Program-made: the position numbers and the translations under genes
Notes under the pieces: generated by a model
Seen by the model: the letters and a program-made list of their open reading frames with translations, nothing else
Databases searched by the model: none
What the model was told of the DNA's origin: nothing
Assembly: GCF_027943255.1 (NCBI RefSeq)
Contig: NC_072893.1
Coordinates: 129,083,784-129,147,783 of the forward strand
DNA from: Anastrepha obliqua
Lineage: Eukaryota; Arthropoda; Insecta; Diptera; Tephritidae
Reading direction: 5' to 3'
DNA: 64,000 nt
Shown here: positions 44,881 through 58,665 of the stretch, in pieces
Layout of the letters: every line of letters begins with the position of its first letter
Numbering within the stretch: the first letter of the stretch is position 1

Positions 44881-47508
44881 AACTTAGTGAAAATTATGAC
44901 AAGCTTTTGAAAAACTCAAAATTAACTCAAATCGTTCTATACTAATTTCTTTGCTCAATGCTCAAGTAAGTTTCAATTAATGCAGTCGAAGAAAGTTTTG
45001 CTCGGCTCCTTTGAACATTTAAGCAACAAGCGATCGAAAATGGATCAGATGGCAAAAGAAATACACTTTGCAAGCATGACATAGTAGAATATATAAAATA
45101 AAGCGCAAAAACATGTATGCCACGATACACTGAAAAGCAAAGAATCCACTTCACAGTGAAGACAGGACTATTAAGGTGACACTGTGGCGGCGCCGGTAGC
45201 GAAAGTTGACACGGCATTTGACATTTGACATAAAGATTGAGAAGATTGTGTAGAAATATTTTTCCGCTTTTATGCGAAATAACAATAATGCAAATGCAAA
45301 GATTATAACTAAAATTGTTTGCAAAACAAAGGAGATGTCAGAACTACGTAAGGTTGACTGGTTGAGTGGAAGAAAACAAGGCAGCAGAAGGTGAAAAAGC
45401 TATCGGGAAGATGATGCGATGTTGGGAATTAGAAGAGTTAGCGCTGCTTAGAGACAGAGTTTAGTGCAAGCAAATAATAATAAATGCACTCGTGTAATAT
45501 AAAATGTGTAAATATGCAGCAAATAAACATTAGAGTGTTAATTTATTGTTGGCGAACAAAGAAATAGCTACAGCGAGAGACAAAGGCATTCACACACAGG
45601 GAAAATAAAGGGCGGACATATCAAAATTGGATATGCAAACAGCCAGCTGACGACTCTGGGTGCATGTGAACATGCGAATAAAGTTTTGCAAGTGAGCAAC
45701 TAAATAGATGCTGCTATGAAACACGAACAGTTCATAGCAAAAATTGCAAACAACGTTGAAAGAGGGAAAATGTGATTTAATGAATTATTCAAATAAAATG
45801 TAAACGTTTGCTGGTGAGCTCCTCCACATGTAATTAATATAAATGAACAAAGAAAATGTGAACTATCAACGATAAACTGTATTTGCGGTAATTTGATTTA
45901 TGTGGTTGCGGAAGAAGTGGACAACTAAATGGAGAAATGTTTAGTATTAGAAGAATGTTTTTTTTTTGTTTCATTTTTTTTACAATCACAAATCTTCAGA
46001 AGCTCTACGATTAAAAATTAAAAGCCTGCAACTTCACATATTACACCCGCGATACCATTCTTTCACCTCCACCCTTTGATTTGTAACGCTGCCCGCCACT
46101 TAACTCAAAGCGAAAACTAAGTCAAGGGCGGTTGGAAAATCACTCGACTGTGTAGAGTCTAAAGTTGATAAGCGAATGTTGGTGTAATTAACTTGCCAAC
46201 AGCTGTCTCAACTAATTACACGCAAGTCGCGCAAGTACTTTGTACATGGCCGTGTTTGCGCTACTGGTGTATGCACAGACCGCCCACTTGAGTAATCAGG
46301 CATTCACACGTCAAACAGGCACATCCACAATTCTGCGGTAAATACTGTACTTGAAACTTAGTATTATCAATTTTATAGGAATTTTACAATATTCGCACAG
46401 CTATGCATAGTAGCCAAGTAGACGGCCAGACATCGGGCACCTGTTGTTCAGCTACTGATTGAGTAAACAATGTAAAATACTTTGCTTACATAATGTAATA
46501 AAGGGCGATTGTTGTTGGTGAAAATATGATTTGCTTTTTGGTTGCAAAGGTAACTAATTCGCATTTAATTTCAGGTGAGCTGCAGGTTCGTTTGTGCTTG
46601 CACACGCGCTTTCTAAGCGATCAGATTTCGTTAGCAGAGTTTCGAGTGCTGCATTTCTCAATTAGTTTATGAATGCTGGTCCTTATTTATGGAGAGAGGA
46701 GTTTTGATGTAGGAAAGAGTTATTTTTTAATTTTTAATAAATTCGGATAGTCATTTCTCACAGTTTTCCTCCATAGCGGTTGATATGAACTTTTCATGAA
46801 TTTGGACATACCCACGTGAAACCCAGTCATTTGACACTCAACTCAAGTTGAGCAGCTGCCAAGAGGTCAAAACAATAAACTAAAGTAGATAACGTAGCGC
46901 GTGCATAAAATTTGTTTACAAAATAAAATAAGAAAAACTTGGTCATAAATTTTTAATGAGTTCGCGAGAAATTAGAATTAAAAACACAGTTTTAGTACAG
47001 TTAGGAAAACAAAAACAAAAAATATGTAACAAACCAGTAACTGCCTCAGCGGAAGAAGTTACCCTATTTCAGCTGCGTATTTTAATCATTTCAGAGAAGC
47101 TTGAAAATGCTTGAATGTGCGATTTTTGTTTTTTTTTCCAAAAACGCTTCTACGTTGCTTTTTGCGCACACGTAAATAAACAGAATTTACGCAAATGTCG
47201 AATACCGGTTGCTTTTGCTTGTAATTTCTTTGGCCATAAAAAAATTATGCGTCAAAAAACTATAATTTTATGCATGGAATTTAATTTCAATTTCAATTAA
47301 GTCAACATTCTTGTGAAATTCTATTGGCAGCGAGAGAGAGCCACTAAGCGTGTGAATAATTGAAGCACAGCCGTTAATTATTACAACAGTCACGGACAAA
47401 CCAAGGCTTTTTATTGTTGCTATTTAATTACACTGCTTAAAATGCTGTACAAATAGTAAATAAAACCAAAGTGGCAAATGAATTCAATTCATGAAAATAT
47501 CAATTTAA
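44881..47508. other. Unique DNA, no supported gene
   Basis: Mixed-composition DNA without recognisable exons or elements. Confidence 0.6.
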
Positions 47509-48155
47509 CCCTTTGCACTCTGAACTCAGCTACTCAGCGCCACTTTACGGCACAGACGAGCATTTACACAGTCTCGTATTATAGTGAATTGGTTAAAATC
47601 GAGGAATGTGAATGTACATTTCAATAAAATAATAAACATTTCATTGTTTATAATCTATAATCCGTAGAAAATGTGAAAAGACACGTTCTCAATACTCGAA
47701 AATAGCTCCTCCATTGGTCAATGAGTGGACCACAAACTTGTGGTGTGTTGTTGGGGTTTCATTATTTGCTTGTTTTGAGTTGCGATACATTTAGACTTGT
47801 ATATTTGTAATTATAAATCTCGCCATAGTGTGCGTGTTATGTTCGCATAACGATCTTTCTTCTACAAACTCCCCTTCTTGGCACTCTTTTCATGTGGCGT
47901 TGAGAAGTGCTCGGACCGTCGTGAGTACGCCTCTAACGTTCTCACCTGACAGAAAACGACCTGAAATTTCTTGTATATACGAAATGTAATATCTCGTATC
48001 TTAGTAATATTACAATATTTTGATTTCATTTCTTATGCAAGTTCAAGAAAAAACTTCATGAGTGTCGCAAAAAATTGAGCTGAAGTAACTCAATTCTCCA
48101 TAATCAACAATAGATTTACGATGTCCCCTGAGAGCGGACAGCGGAGTACAAAGGG
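47509..48155. mobile_element. 647-bp TTAA-flanked element, piggyBac-like ends
   Basis: Ends CCCTTTGCACTCTG and, inverted, CCCTTTGTACTCCG are flanked by TTAA on both sides (47505-47508 and 48156-48159). TTAACCCTTTG-type ends are typical of piggyBac-superfamily elements. The interior has no transposase motif, so it is non-autonomous. It includes a GC-richer segment around 47880-47960. Confidence 0.8.
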
Positions 48156-49270
48156 TTAATAGAAACAAAATGTAATTACAGACGATGAAGCGAGCCAAAT
48201 AGTACCAAAAATCGATAAATATTGCGTGCGTTGTGCTTGGTATATAACAAAATGCTTGCACTTTGCTTAATTAAATATTACGTAGTATGTACAGGGTGGC
48301 GCTAGTCATGCAATTTTGATTCTGAATAACTTTTTTATGTAATTTACATGTAATCTCCCGAATGCCTTCTTGGGTGAAGTACAAATATTTCTTAAGCCTG
48401 CATTTCGAAGAAAAAAATCTTTAGACGATGATTAATCAGAAATTCATAAAAGCAATAAATGCAAGTTTATACTGGTTTGATTAAATTTTGCTTAACTTAC
48501 ACAATCGCACAGCCGATGCGCGGCAAACTTAAAGCAAACATTCCACGAAGTTTACAAACAAAAAAAAAAAAGCGAATAACATAAATTAGTAAATACTCAT
48601 GCGTCAGGCATTAAATTTGCCGCAAATGTAAAGCATTTAGTCATCAGTTAAATGCAAAAATTATATTCATTTAACGGTTGGCTGTGACTTTAAAGTGGCA
48701 GTTAAAATGAAAACCCAAAAATTAGTGTGGGGATTTTTTAGAATGAACGACCAAACTTGTTTAGAGCGTTCGTTAGAAAAAATTAATCAATTAAAAAAAA
48801 AAGATATAAAAAGTTATGTATGTTTGGTAAGCAGAAACGTGATGCAATAGCGCACTTTATTTTGCACAAAAAACAAGCATACACTCAGGTCTTTTTGCAA
48901 TGCATGTTTTTTTCTTCCACTTCTTCTCACTATAACTGCGCATAATTTGGGTTTACTGCCAATTCAAAATGGTTTCATATTACCACATTTGGCTGACTCA
49001 TTACAAGTTGGAAAACCAAGCAAACAGTTTGTTGTTGATGTTTAGATGACAATGGGAGAAAAATTAATGGGCATAAAACACGTATAGGCAAAGAAAGAAA
49101 GAACTTAAAGAGCAAACAACAAAAGAAAGTAAGAAGGTAAATCTACGCAGCAAAATTACGACAAAGTAGGTGCACTAAGACGGTAAAAAGTATCATTTGC
49201 GTGAGTTGTTCAAAGAAAAAAATAAAAGAACACCAACAAATTAATAGAAACAAGTCAATATTTGAATTCG
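48156..49270. other. Unique DNA with a possible solo transposon end
   Basis: TACAGGGTGGCGCTAGTCAT at 48290 resembles a TA-flanked Tc1/mariner end, but no matching inverse end is found downstream. The remainder is AT-rich with no gene. Confidence 0.5.
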
Positions 49271-50090
49271 TAATTGGCGAATAATTTTTTAATTTAAGTT
49301 TTTTCTCCATTTTTTATTCTAATAATTTTTCTATTTTAATATCTTTTTAATTTTTTAATTTTTCTATTTTATTTTTATTTTGTTTTAATTTTTTTTAATA
49401 TTTTATTTTTTTCTGTTTTATTTATTTTTTTATTTTATTTCATTTTATTTCATTTTTTCTATTTTTTTCTATTTTTTCTTTATTATTTTTTCTTTATTTT
49501 TTCTATTTTATTTTTTATTTTGTTTTTTTATTTAATTTTTCTCTTTTATTCTATTTTTGTTTTATTTAATTTTTCTATTTTGTTCTATTTTTGTTTTATT
49601 TAATTTTTCTATTTTGTTCTATTTTTGTTTTATTTAATTTTTATGTTTTATTCTATTTTTGTTTTATTTAATTTTTATATTTTATTCTATTTTTGTTTTA
49701 TTTAATTTTTCTATTTTATTCTATTTTTGTTTTATTTAATTTTTATATTTTATTCTATTTGTGTTTTATTTAATTTTTCTATTTTGTTCTATTTTTGTTT
49801 TATTTAATTTTTATGTTTTATTCTATTTTTGTTTTATTTAATTTTTATATTTTATTCTATTTTTGTTTTATTTAATTTTTCTATTTTATTATATTTTTGT
49901 TTTATTTAATTTTTATATTTTATTCCATTTTTGTTTTATTTACTTTTTTTACTTATTTAATGTTTTTTTTATTTAACTTTTTTTAATTTAATTTTTTTTT
50001 AATTTAATTTTTTTTTTATATAATTTTTTTTTATATAATTTTTTTTTACTTAATTTTTTTTTTTGTTTGTTTGTTCGTTTTTTGAATAAG
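49271..50090 (+). repeat. T-rich desert containing a 34-bp tandem array
   Basis: The stretch is nearly all T with A. From about 49535 to 49945 a regular 34-bp unit repeats about 12 times (TTTTATTTAATTTTT, then CTATTTT, GTTCTATTTTTG or variants). Starts of CTATTTTTG at 49551, 49585 and 49619 confirm the period. It is flanked by irregular ATTTTTT runs. Confidence 0.9.
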
Positions 50091-53000
50091 CTGTCAAACT
50101 GCATAGAAAGTTTTTGAAAATTCTAAACAAAAATTTTGATGAAATTTCCTAAATTTTCGTCAATTTCGCAAAAAAAAAATTGAAACTTTGATTTACAATG
50201 AACTAGATTTTTATGAAAAAATTAAGAAAACAATTAGTATGAAAAATATCGTGAAAAGACAGAAGATGGTCGCAATAATAGCACAGCGAAATTTTAAAAA
50301 AATTTAACTATTTTAATATTTTTATTTTTTTATTTTAAATTTCAGTCGACAGCGCAACAAAAACCATATAACTCAAAATTTCATACTTTGTAATAAATTA
50401 AAAAAAATTCAACAAATTTTCAAACTCTTTAGTCAGACTTTTTTAAGGTCCACAGTTTATAGCGAATTCAATTTTATTATAATATTCTGAGTGTTTAAAG
50501 TGAGTCAAAATTCGCATTGATTTTTCATAATTTGTTTTGTCGATGGTGTTACGCATTTACCTTCATATAAAAAAAATTCGAGCAGCCTCTTATTATTTTG
50601 AGTTCGTATTTCTTGCGATTTCCTTAAGCTCTACTTTGGTCCCATGGAATACTTCCTTCGCAGAAAGCGAATTCTAGTACAGCAAAAGTGGTACGGAAGT
50701 AGCCTTTATTGCAAGCTCGTCTGCCTTCTTCTGCCGTCTTCTTATCCAGTTTGTAGCAATGACTCTACGCGTATGTTCAGACTGATTCAATACTAAACTA
50801 CTTCAATAAGTTCAAACGAACCTTCTTCTCAATCTAATTGAAATCTCTGATTTGGGGTTTTTTCACTTGATGCATCAAATTATTGTAGACGAAAGTTGAG
50901 ATTGATTAAATCAGCAGTAAATTAGTAATATCGGGCGGTTACTTCTGACAGAATTTTTTTTTTGTTGATTGATTTCATGCGTCAAATGCTTATTTTGGTA
51001 TACCCAACTTGAACAGAACTGCAAGATCCAAGTCAAACGCTGTAAGCTTCAGAGACGTCAAAAAGCATATGCTAAATATTTCATCATTTCCACGCTTACA
51101 ATTCCACGAAAGATTTCAATTAAAGATAAAAATCAAGTCAATAAAATTCTTACGTATCTCACCACCGCATCATACCTTTGGGTGTCAATTTTGTTTAGCG
51201 CCTGTTACTAAGCGTTTTTGCTCGACTGTAAACCGAAATAATAACTGAATAAAATATATTGCGTGGACGAGCGCAAATTAAGTTTAATTGTGAGGTTAAT
51301 TGGCTTGAAGACAGGGCGGCAAAAATATGTGACATATTTTCTGATACAAATTCCTCCTAACATAGGAGGAGATTCAGCTATCAGATTTTAACATAGAAGG
51401 AAATTCAGTTATCAAAACTAATATGAGTTTTTTAATTGGATTTAGAGTAATTTTATGAGCTTTTAATATTTTCGTATATTTTCAAATTTTTTGTAACTCT
51501 TACGGGGGCGCTGATAGCTGGACAAGGCCGCCTAATAAACCGTGGCAGGCAAACACCTGATTCACACAAACACTTAATGTACGAAAAGACAAGCATAAAG
51601 AATGAAACAGCAGCCAAATAACTTTTAGAAATCGGTACAAAAAATGTTAAACCTTTGCTAACTTTGGCTGACGTAAACTAGTGCTTGAATGCAGTCAGCT
51701 GAATTGGCACCGAAAGCACCGCATTCGCAGAAGTGTCAAACTAATTTCGTGTAACAATTATTTGATAAATACTAAATAAAATACTGAGGGGTTCAAATTA
51801 GCAGCAGACAAGAAAGCTTTATTTGCTAAAGGTATGCATAAAAAAGTGAAAGACAGAATAAGGAAGTTAAGTTGTTTTCGCAGACTAATAAATTTCATAG
51901 TTGAGTCAAAAGAATTTAATTTTTTTTTTTTTTTTTACTCTTTTAAAAATTTTGTTTAGTCATTCTTCGCAACATGAACGAACAAATAAATAAAAAATAT
52001 TAAAAAGTTGAAAATAATAGCAATTAGACATAATAATACACGTTTTTTCTTTTTCTTTTTTCGCAGCAGAATGTGCGTACGCCTTACCATCACTGACAAT
52101 TTGCTGGTGGCTACGCTTGCAATAGATTTCAAATATTGCATCATGCAAAAGAGCCAATGGACTCTAGACGCGGCTGGTCTACGAAAAGTCTCAAACAATT
52201 AACCCTTCCCAAAGGCAAACGCCAATGCGAATGCGAATGTTAAAACGCTTATAAATTTTATGATTGTTAATAATTTAAAACGCAGAAAACAAATAAATTG
52301 ATAGTTCAAAATGTTGGAAAAAACAGGGGAATAATTGCCAGGCAATCAGCCAGTGAAGGGTAAGCGCAAATTTATGAATGAATTTCGCGCGCGCGCCTTG
52401 AAATCGATTGGAAGACACGCAGGCATTGCGCACAACAAAAATTAAGGCTGTAAATGCCAATAATTGCAATATAAATGCAAAATTATTTCGCATTAAGGCA
52501 ATTGTATGCGCTACCAAGGCAGGCGAAACGCAGTAACCCAATTGCAGGTCGGTCTGGCGCGCAACTAAAGCGGCGCGCCACCAGCCAAAGGATTGGAGGT
52601 ATGAAAAAATTTGCTCTGATTTACTGTAAATATTTATTTACCTAATAATTCATTTTCTTCAAGTGTAACCTGCATGGCTTTCCTGCGCGCTTTAATTAAC
52701 CTTTCGCATTTGCTGACGTTAAGCGCAAAGTCGAGACATTTACTTTTTGTAGTAGCGGAACTTCTCCCTTTTTTTTGTATGCGGAGCCATCGCTAATAGC
52801 GCTTAATGCAGTAGAAACAAACGATAAGTAGAATAGAAAAGCCACTGTTACGACAAGGACCACTGAGGTCACCAAAACCTGTGCTAAAGTCTGGCAAAAC
52901 ATTTCTTTAAAGCACCGGCGAGTTAACGCGAGAATTAAATATGCAGCGCCTTCAAGTGAGTGCTGAGCAACCAGCAAAGGTGGCGATATTTGATGCAATA

Positions 53001-56000
53001 CCTAAATAAATTTAAAACTGCCTAAGGCGAAGAAAAAGAGGGGGGAAAAAGAAAACGTAACGCCATTTGCTATTCACCTCTTTTGCGAAGCCGATGGCGC
53101 CTTATTAAAGCGAAAATCGGCGGCAGGCAAGTTTGTAACACACAAATAGTGAATACTCATACTCGTAAAAAAATATAATTACATATAAATATCTTCTTTT
53201 AAACAAATACACCGCTGGCAAAAACAACAAATAACACACTTAAATAAGTTGTAAAAACCATACCGGGTTGCATATCAGCAGCCAGAAGGCAGCACCGTAA
53301 CCAAGTAAATGTAATAAAATTAAGTGAAAGAGCAGAGAAACGGTACAAGTACCAGCGTAGGAAAGCGCACAGAGCAGCTAGGCGGTCAGCCAGATAAACC
53401 CTTTTTAGGTCGGATAATGTCAAGCCACATTTTTCTAACCATTTACGTAGATGCACCAAAGCGGTGACGCTGAACTGGCACGATGGAAAGTTGAAAGTGG
53501 TAACAGCAACAGCGCTAGATTTTACAAGTCTACAAATATAGCAGTGCATTAGCAGACGGAATAGAGAAACACGAATGCAGTGAATTTAAAGTTTTCTTAA
53601 TGCTATCTCTTCGATTCGATACGAGTTCATTTCATGTAATGAATTCTGGCACAAGAAAAAAGCGTAGGAAAATAAAGAAAAACAATGTTATGAGTTCAGT
53701 AGACGAAAATACTATTAAACGCTTGGTAATTAAAAGTGATGACATATGAAGATTTAGGAAAATGCAGAAAAATGTATCGAAAGTCGATGACTGTCGACGC
53801 ATAACTAACTAGAGTGTATTCAAACGCATACTTGTTTGATTATTTTCATCGTAATAAACCAAAGCGCAGTTCATAGAAGGCATCATTAATTTTTTCCTTC
53901 ACTTATTTGCTAATCTCAGCGTTAAAGTAATTTTGCCAACGGCAAACTGTTGATTACAATTCAAAACCCCAAATATGGTGAAAACGTTAAAAAAAATAGA
54001 TGAAAGGAAATGGATGTTTACGCGTGCGAAGTTAATGACTTAAAATAATAAAAGCAGTGTACACACTATTCATACAAAAAAATACGTTTTTTAATAAGGA
54101 ATGAAGTGCCAATAACCTCTAATGATTTGAGTTTTGAATTCAGGAAGTGTAAAAACCAAATAAAGATAGAAAAAATGCTAAAAATGTAAGACAGAAATCT
54201 CTAGCTCAGAGCCACCAAGTTTGAGGTACAACTTATTAATTTCAACGTTGCGGAATTGATAACCAGTACAATACATCATAATGAATTCGACAGCTTATGA
54301 AGTATAAATGAAAAAATTGCTAGAACTGAATTGGAATTTACAAATTTACAAATAAATTTTCGGCTGTTCGAAATATTGAGAAAAATACCAGCTGGTTCAT
54401 ATTTGTTGATTAGCGCGCAGCTTGCAAAGTTCTTCACATCTTCTAATTTCGGGGAATTCTCGCATTTATAATTTATATTAAATTTTCGCAAAATGTAAAC
54501 TTTCTAATTGAATAATAAAAGAGTAATAAGTAAAATCATGCCAATACTGTATCATGAATTGGAAATAAATGCACATTTTTGGCATTACATTTTTAAAATT
54601 TCCAATGTAAAAGAAAACAAAGCGAACATTGTGCTGATCGTATTGCAGATGTAAAACAGAAAACAAGACCGCCCACGCAGACTCGTACTGAACAGAAACT
54701 AGCACATTTCCGGTTGGAAATAGCAAAAATGAGTAGAATAAAAAATTGCATGCGTTCAAATTAATGCAGTAAATAAAAACAAAATGCCAAATGAAAGAAA
54801 AGATTAAAAAATATGTAACAAATCGCAGTAAATACTGCAACAACTGTTTATACGTATGCCGCACTCACCAATTTCCCCTATTCATGCTCTTCCAGCCTAG
54901 CAAACCTTACCCGTTCTTCATGAAAGCAATACAAATGACTTTAATTATATTTGTATACCAAAAGGGACTTGTAAATATTTGATAAGTAAATTTTAGTAGC
55001 ATACTAGTGCATAAATTTGTCGAAAGACAGTTACGCGCAATTATGGGACGCGCACGTGTGGCGGACCAATGGAATAAGGAGTCTATTTATATGCCTTACT
55101 TGTACGAACTTATACCAGCACATCAGTAAATGAGACGTGTGTGAATGTTGGAAATTTCACATTAGACCGTTTTAAAGACATGACATTTGGAATAAAGATT
55201 TATGTGAGTAATTGTGAAGATATTGAGAAGTTCATAAATGCATAACATTTTTATGACTTGAAAATAATTATTATTTTATTATTATTACTTCAATATCGTT
55301 AAACATCGAGGGCGTCAGCTGAGGACTAGAAACCAATAATTATATTATCTATGAGAGAAGTGCAAATAATTCCATAGAAAAAGCAGCATTTTTACAGTTT
55401 TGCTCATAAAAGAAAATCTATCAAAAGGAAAAAATCAATTTTTTTTTGCATATTTAGACCTTCAAAAATATGCCCTTCAACGGATTTTCAAAATTCAAAA
55501 TTCGAATTATTTTCAGAAATTCAGCGGAGTTTGTGACGTGGGGCCTAAGCCGGCCGAGTGTAGCGAATCGCACAATGAACGGCAGCGGTTACCGGACGAC
55601 TTGAGGACTTGTTCTTTCCAGAAAATCTTTTGTATCCCACACAACCTTTATTTATTCTATACATATAGTATATACTTTATACTTCTATAATATATACTGG
55701 AAATATATCGCCGATTAATCCAGAGTGAGTAGTAAATATTATGATCTAAGTTATTTTATTGGAATTGTTGCTCAAACTTCAAACGCGATTTTCTCAAAAC
55801 TACTTTTTTTAAGATGGTCGTCATGATATCTCAAGTTCTACTTGACCGATCGCTTTGAAGTTTGATAAGAATTTTTTATTATACATCTGACTATCGCGCC
55901 TGCCTCAGATTCTGAAAAATTAAAGTTTGAAGTATTTTTAAAAAATTTGAAAAGGTAAACACATTTTTTTTTTCTTTTCAAATTGACGCGTCAAGGGTTG

Positions 56001-57700
56001 GAATCATGTCAACCATGGAGCACCGTTTTTTATGTAGCCTCCACTCCACTTTTTTTTTATTAATTTTTTTTTATAATTTTCCAATATTAATAAAAACCAA
56101 AAAAATGGATAGTAAAAATGTTTTTCTTTTTTTTATCTTAGTTTTAAAAATACCTAAAATTAAGGCGTCTAGATTAAAATTGTTTCGTTTTATTGCACTG
56201 TGTAATAAAAACATAAATTTAAGAAAAAGATAAAGCAAATGAGAATTAGAATGAATTTTTGTAAAATACCTTCAAATATTAACGCCAACGCAAACAATGT
56301 TTGGATTATAAATACGCTTAGCAATCAGCACAGAAAAATGTGAAATATATACATACATATGTGTCCGCACCCAAATGAGGCGTGCACTTATATTTAAATA
56401 ATTAGTAATAATAAACAATTTCGAATAGCTATTTTTCACGTCAAACTTAAGCTGCGCTAACGGAAGCACGTGTTTTATTTTTCAAATATTTTTACTTTTA
56501 ATTTGAAGTCTTTTCTTAATGTTAAGACGGTTCTTTTGTAAGCTATTTAATTTTTTTTTTTTTTATAATAATTGATTTCCTATTTTTAGGTACATATGTA
56601 TATTTGCTCTTTTTGTTTAGCGGCAACCTATTTAAATTGTTATTGCTTTCTTTATGACGTGAACACAGCCGATAGTGCATGTGTATTGACGTAATCGTGC
56701 AAGGGCAATACGACAATGCGCAGTAAACTAACAAAAATGCCAAAAAAGATCACTGTGAATGCGAGTGCGAGTAAGCGACCAAATTTCAACCAATGTGCGT
56801 TCACATGTGAGAATATTTGTTTTATCAGTATTCCAAAAAATGGAATATGCGTATGCACACACAAAGGCATAAGTATAAGTAAGCACTTATGCTCGTATCT
56901 CTGTGCAAATACAACTCTTGAATTAGGCAGATAAGAGCTGTGCTGCCACCGCAAATCACGTTCGAAAATAATCAGCATAAATAAGTACTTAGCAGCGCCG
57001 CACTGATAACACATACATATAAAACGACAAAAAAAACCAAAATGCTGTCTCATTATTGAATTTCAATATTTGGCAAGAAATATTGCACTTATCCATTATG
57101 AAATTCCGTCATAATTCAAAATGCTAAACTAGCAAAACTACTAAAGTAGTGGTATTTCGAAGAAGAAGAGAAGGTAGCATTATGATTCACTATTCAAAAT
57201 TCTCTCAACATTGAGTGTTTCAGTATGCGTGAGCTCTCGCAATAAAGTAACTAAGTGTCAGATAAGATGCGACTGATTGAATATATTGGTAGGCTGACAC
57301 AAATTATATAATTTACGATACAATAATGATTTCAATTATAAGAAGGGAGGCATACTAATGCAATTTCAGAGGATGTGTACCAGTAAATACCAATGCGCAA
57401 AATTCTTTGAAATCAGTGACTGTAGGGAAAAGCGACAAGACAAAGGAATGCAAAGCTAAATATTGGTCGATAATAGCGGAGCGTGCCGCGCAAATAAATT
57501 AAAACTTGAGTAGCGGAAATTTTCGCATGATAATTAAAAAATAAATGTTGTGAGCTAAGTCAACAAGTGATTTTCTTATTAGCAGCCGCCGAGATACATA
57601 GTTGTTTGCGAAAAGTGTAATAAATTAAATAAAACTGCATCACGTTTGTTTTGTTTACGGTTATGAAGCTGTTTTAATTAATAAAACTACAAAAAAAAAA
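50091..57700. other. Unique AT-rich DNA, no supported gene
   Basis: About 7.6 kb with many chance open frames but no recognisable protein domain, splice-bounded exon or mobile element. A small direct duplication (AACATAGGAGGAGATTCAG / AACATAGAAGGAAATTCAG) lies at about 51358-51418. GC-richer patches at 52540-52600 and 52680-53120 and at 55535-55610 stand out but I cannot assign them. Confidence 0.5.
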
Positions 57701-58300
57701 CAAGTAAATGAAAAAATATATATAAAATACAAAAAAAAAAATGATAGAAAGTAAAATAAGATGTTCACATGTCCTTGAAATGTGTTTCTCAAACAATATA
57801 TTATTATTAAATTATATAAAATCAAATAAAATTAAATTTATAAAAAAAAAATTTAATTAAAAAAATATAATAATAAAAAAATACAAATTATACAAAATAT
57901 AAAAAACATAAAAAATTAATATAAAATTAAATAATAAAAAAACATAAATTTAAAGTAAGATAAGATGTTCACATGTCCTGGAAATGCATTTTTGAATCCA
58001 AATAAAACAATCAAAAGAAAATAAATGTATATAAAATATAATAAATTAAAATAAAAAAGGAGTAAAAAATATATATAATAATATATAAAAAAATAAATAA
58101 AAATATTTAAAAAAATATATAAAAAGATATAAAAAATAAATAATAAAAAATTTATATAAAAAATTAAATGAAATGCATAATAAAATTTAAAAAATAAATA
58201 TAAAATAAATAAAATAGTAATAAAATATTATATTTTATATATTTTTTGATAAATTTAAATTGAAAAAAAAAAAAAAAATTTTTTAAATAACAATAAAATA
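57701..58300 (+). repeat. A/T-only low-complexity desert with a short duplication
   Basis: Almost pure A and T. TAAGATGTTCACATGTCCT occurs at about 57758 and again at about 57961, indicating a ~200-bp duplication within the desert. Confidence 0.8.
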
Positions 58301-58584
58301 AAATAAAATGAAATTTAAATTCAACAAATAGGATAAAAATACATACAAGTAAGTCGTGCTTACTTAGACTTAACTGCAAGTTCCTCGTGATTTCAATTAC
58401 TAGAAATAAAAATAGCACAACTTGCTAACTTTGAGTTTTAATGAATAGACAAAACCAATATATCCAGCTGTTAACTTTGTTGAAAAGTGCAAATATAAAT
58501 AATATTATATAAGCATTTAAGATGCTAAGTGACACAAAATTGCCGTTCTAAATTACGCGAACTAGTCAATAATTAGGTTTACGT

Positions 58585-58665
58585 CGAGCTTCTCCCCCAA
58601 TTTGTGCTGCTCTTTTTACTGCGAAAATAGGAGACTACCCCCGAACGGTAAATATTGTTTACTAG
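58585..58665 (-). mobile_element. SINE remnant with internal deletion
   Basis: CGAGCTTCTCCCCCAATTTG and CCCCGAACGGTAAATATTGT follow the inverse of the SINE at 3088-3409 (GAGCTCCTCCTCCTATTTG and CCGAACGGCAAATATTTTT) with the segment between shortened. Weak but collinear. Confidence 0.5.

Noticed and set aside
48290..48420. Mariner-like end TACAGGGTGGCGCTAGTCAT
   Set aside because: No inverse end or target duplication found downstream, so it is only mentioned in the gap entry.
52696..53549. Minus-strand frames of 100 and 116 codons in a GC-richer patch
   Set aside because: No recognisable domain or splice sites. Hydrophobic stretches are unremarkable, and I could not support them as sgg exons.
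55740..55980. Stretch resembling the interior of the TTAA elements (TCTCAAAACTAC..., AAGTTCTACTTGACCG)
   Set aside because: No terminal repeats or TTAA pair could be placed; similarity is too loose to call.
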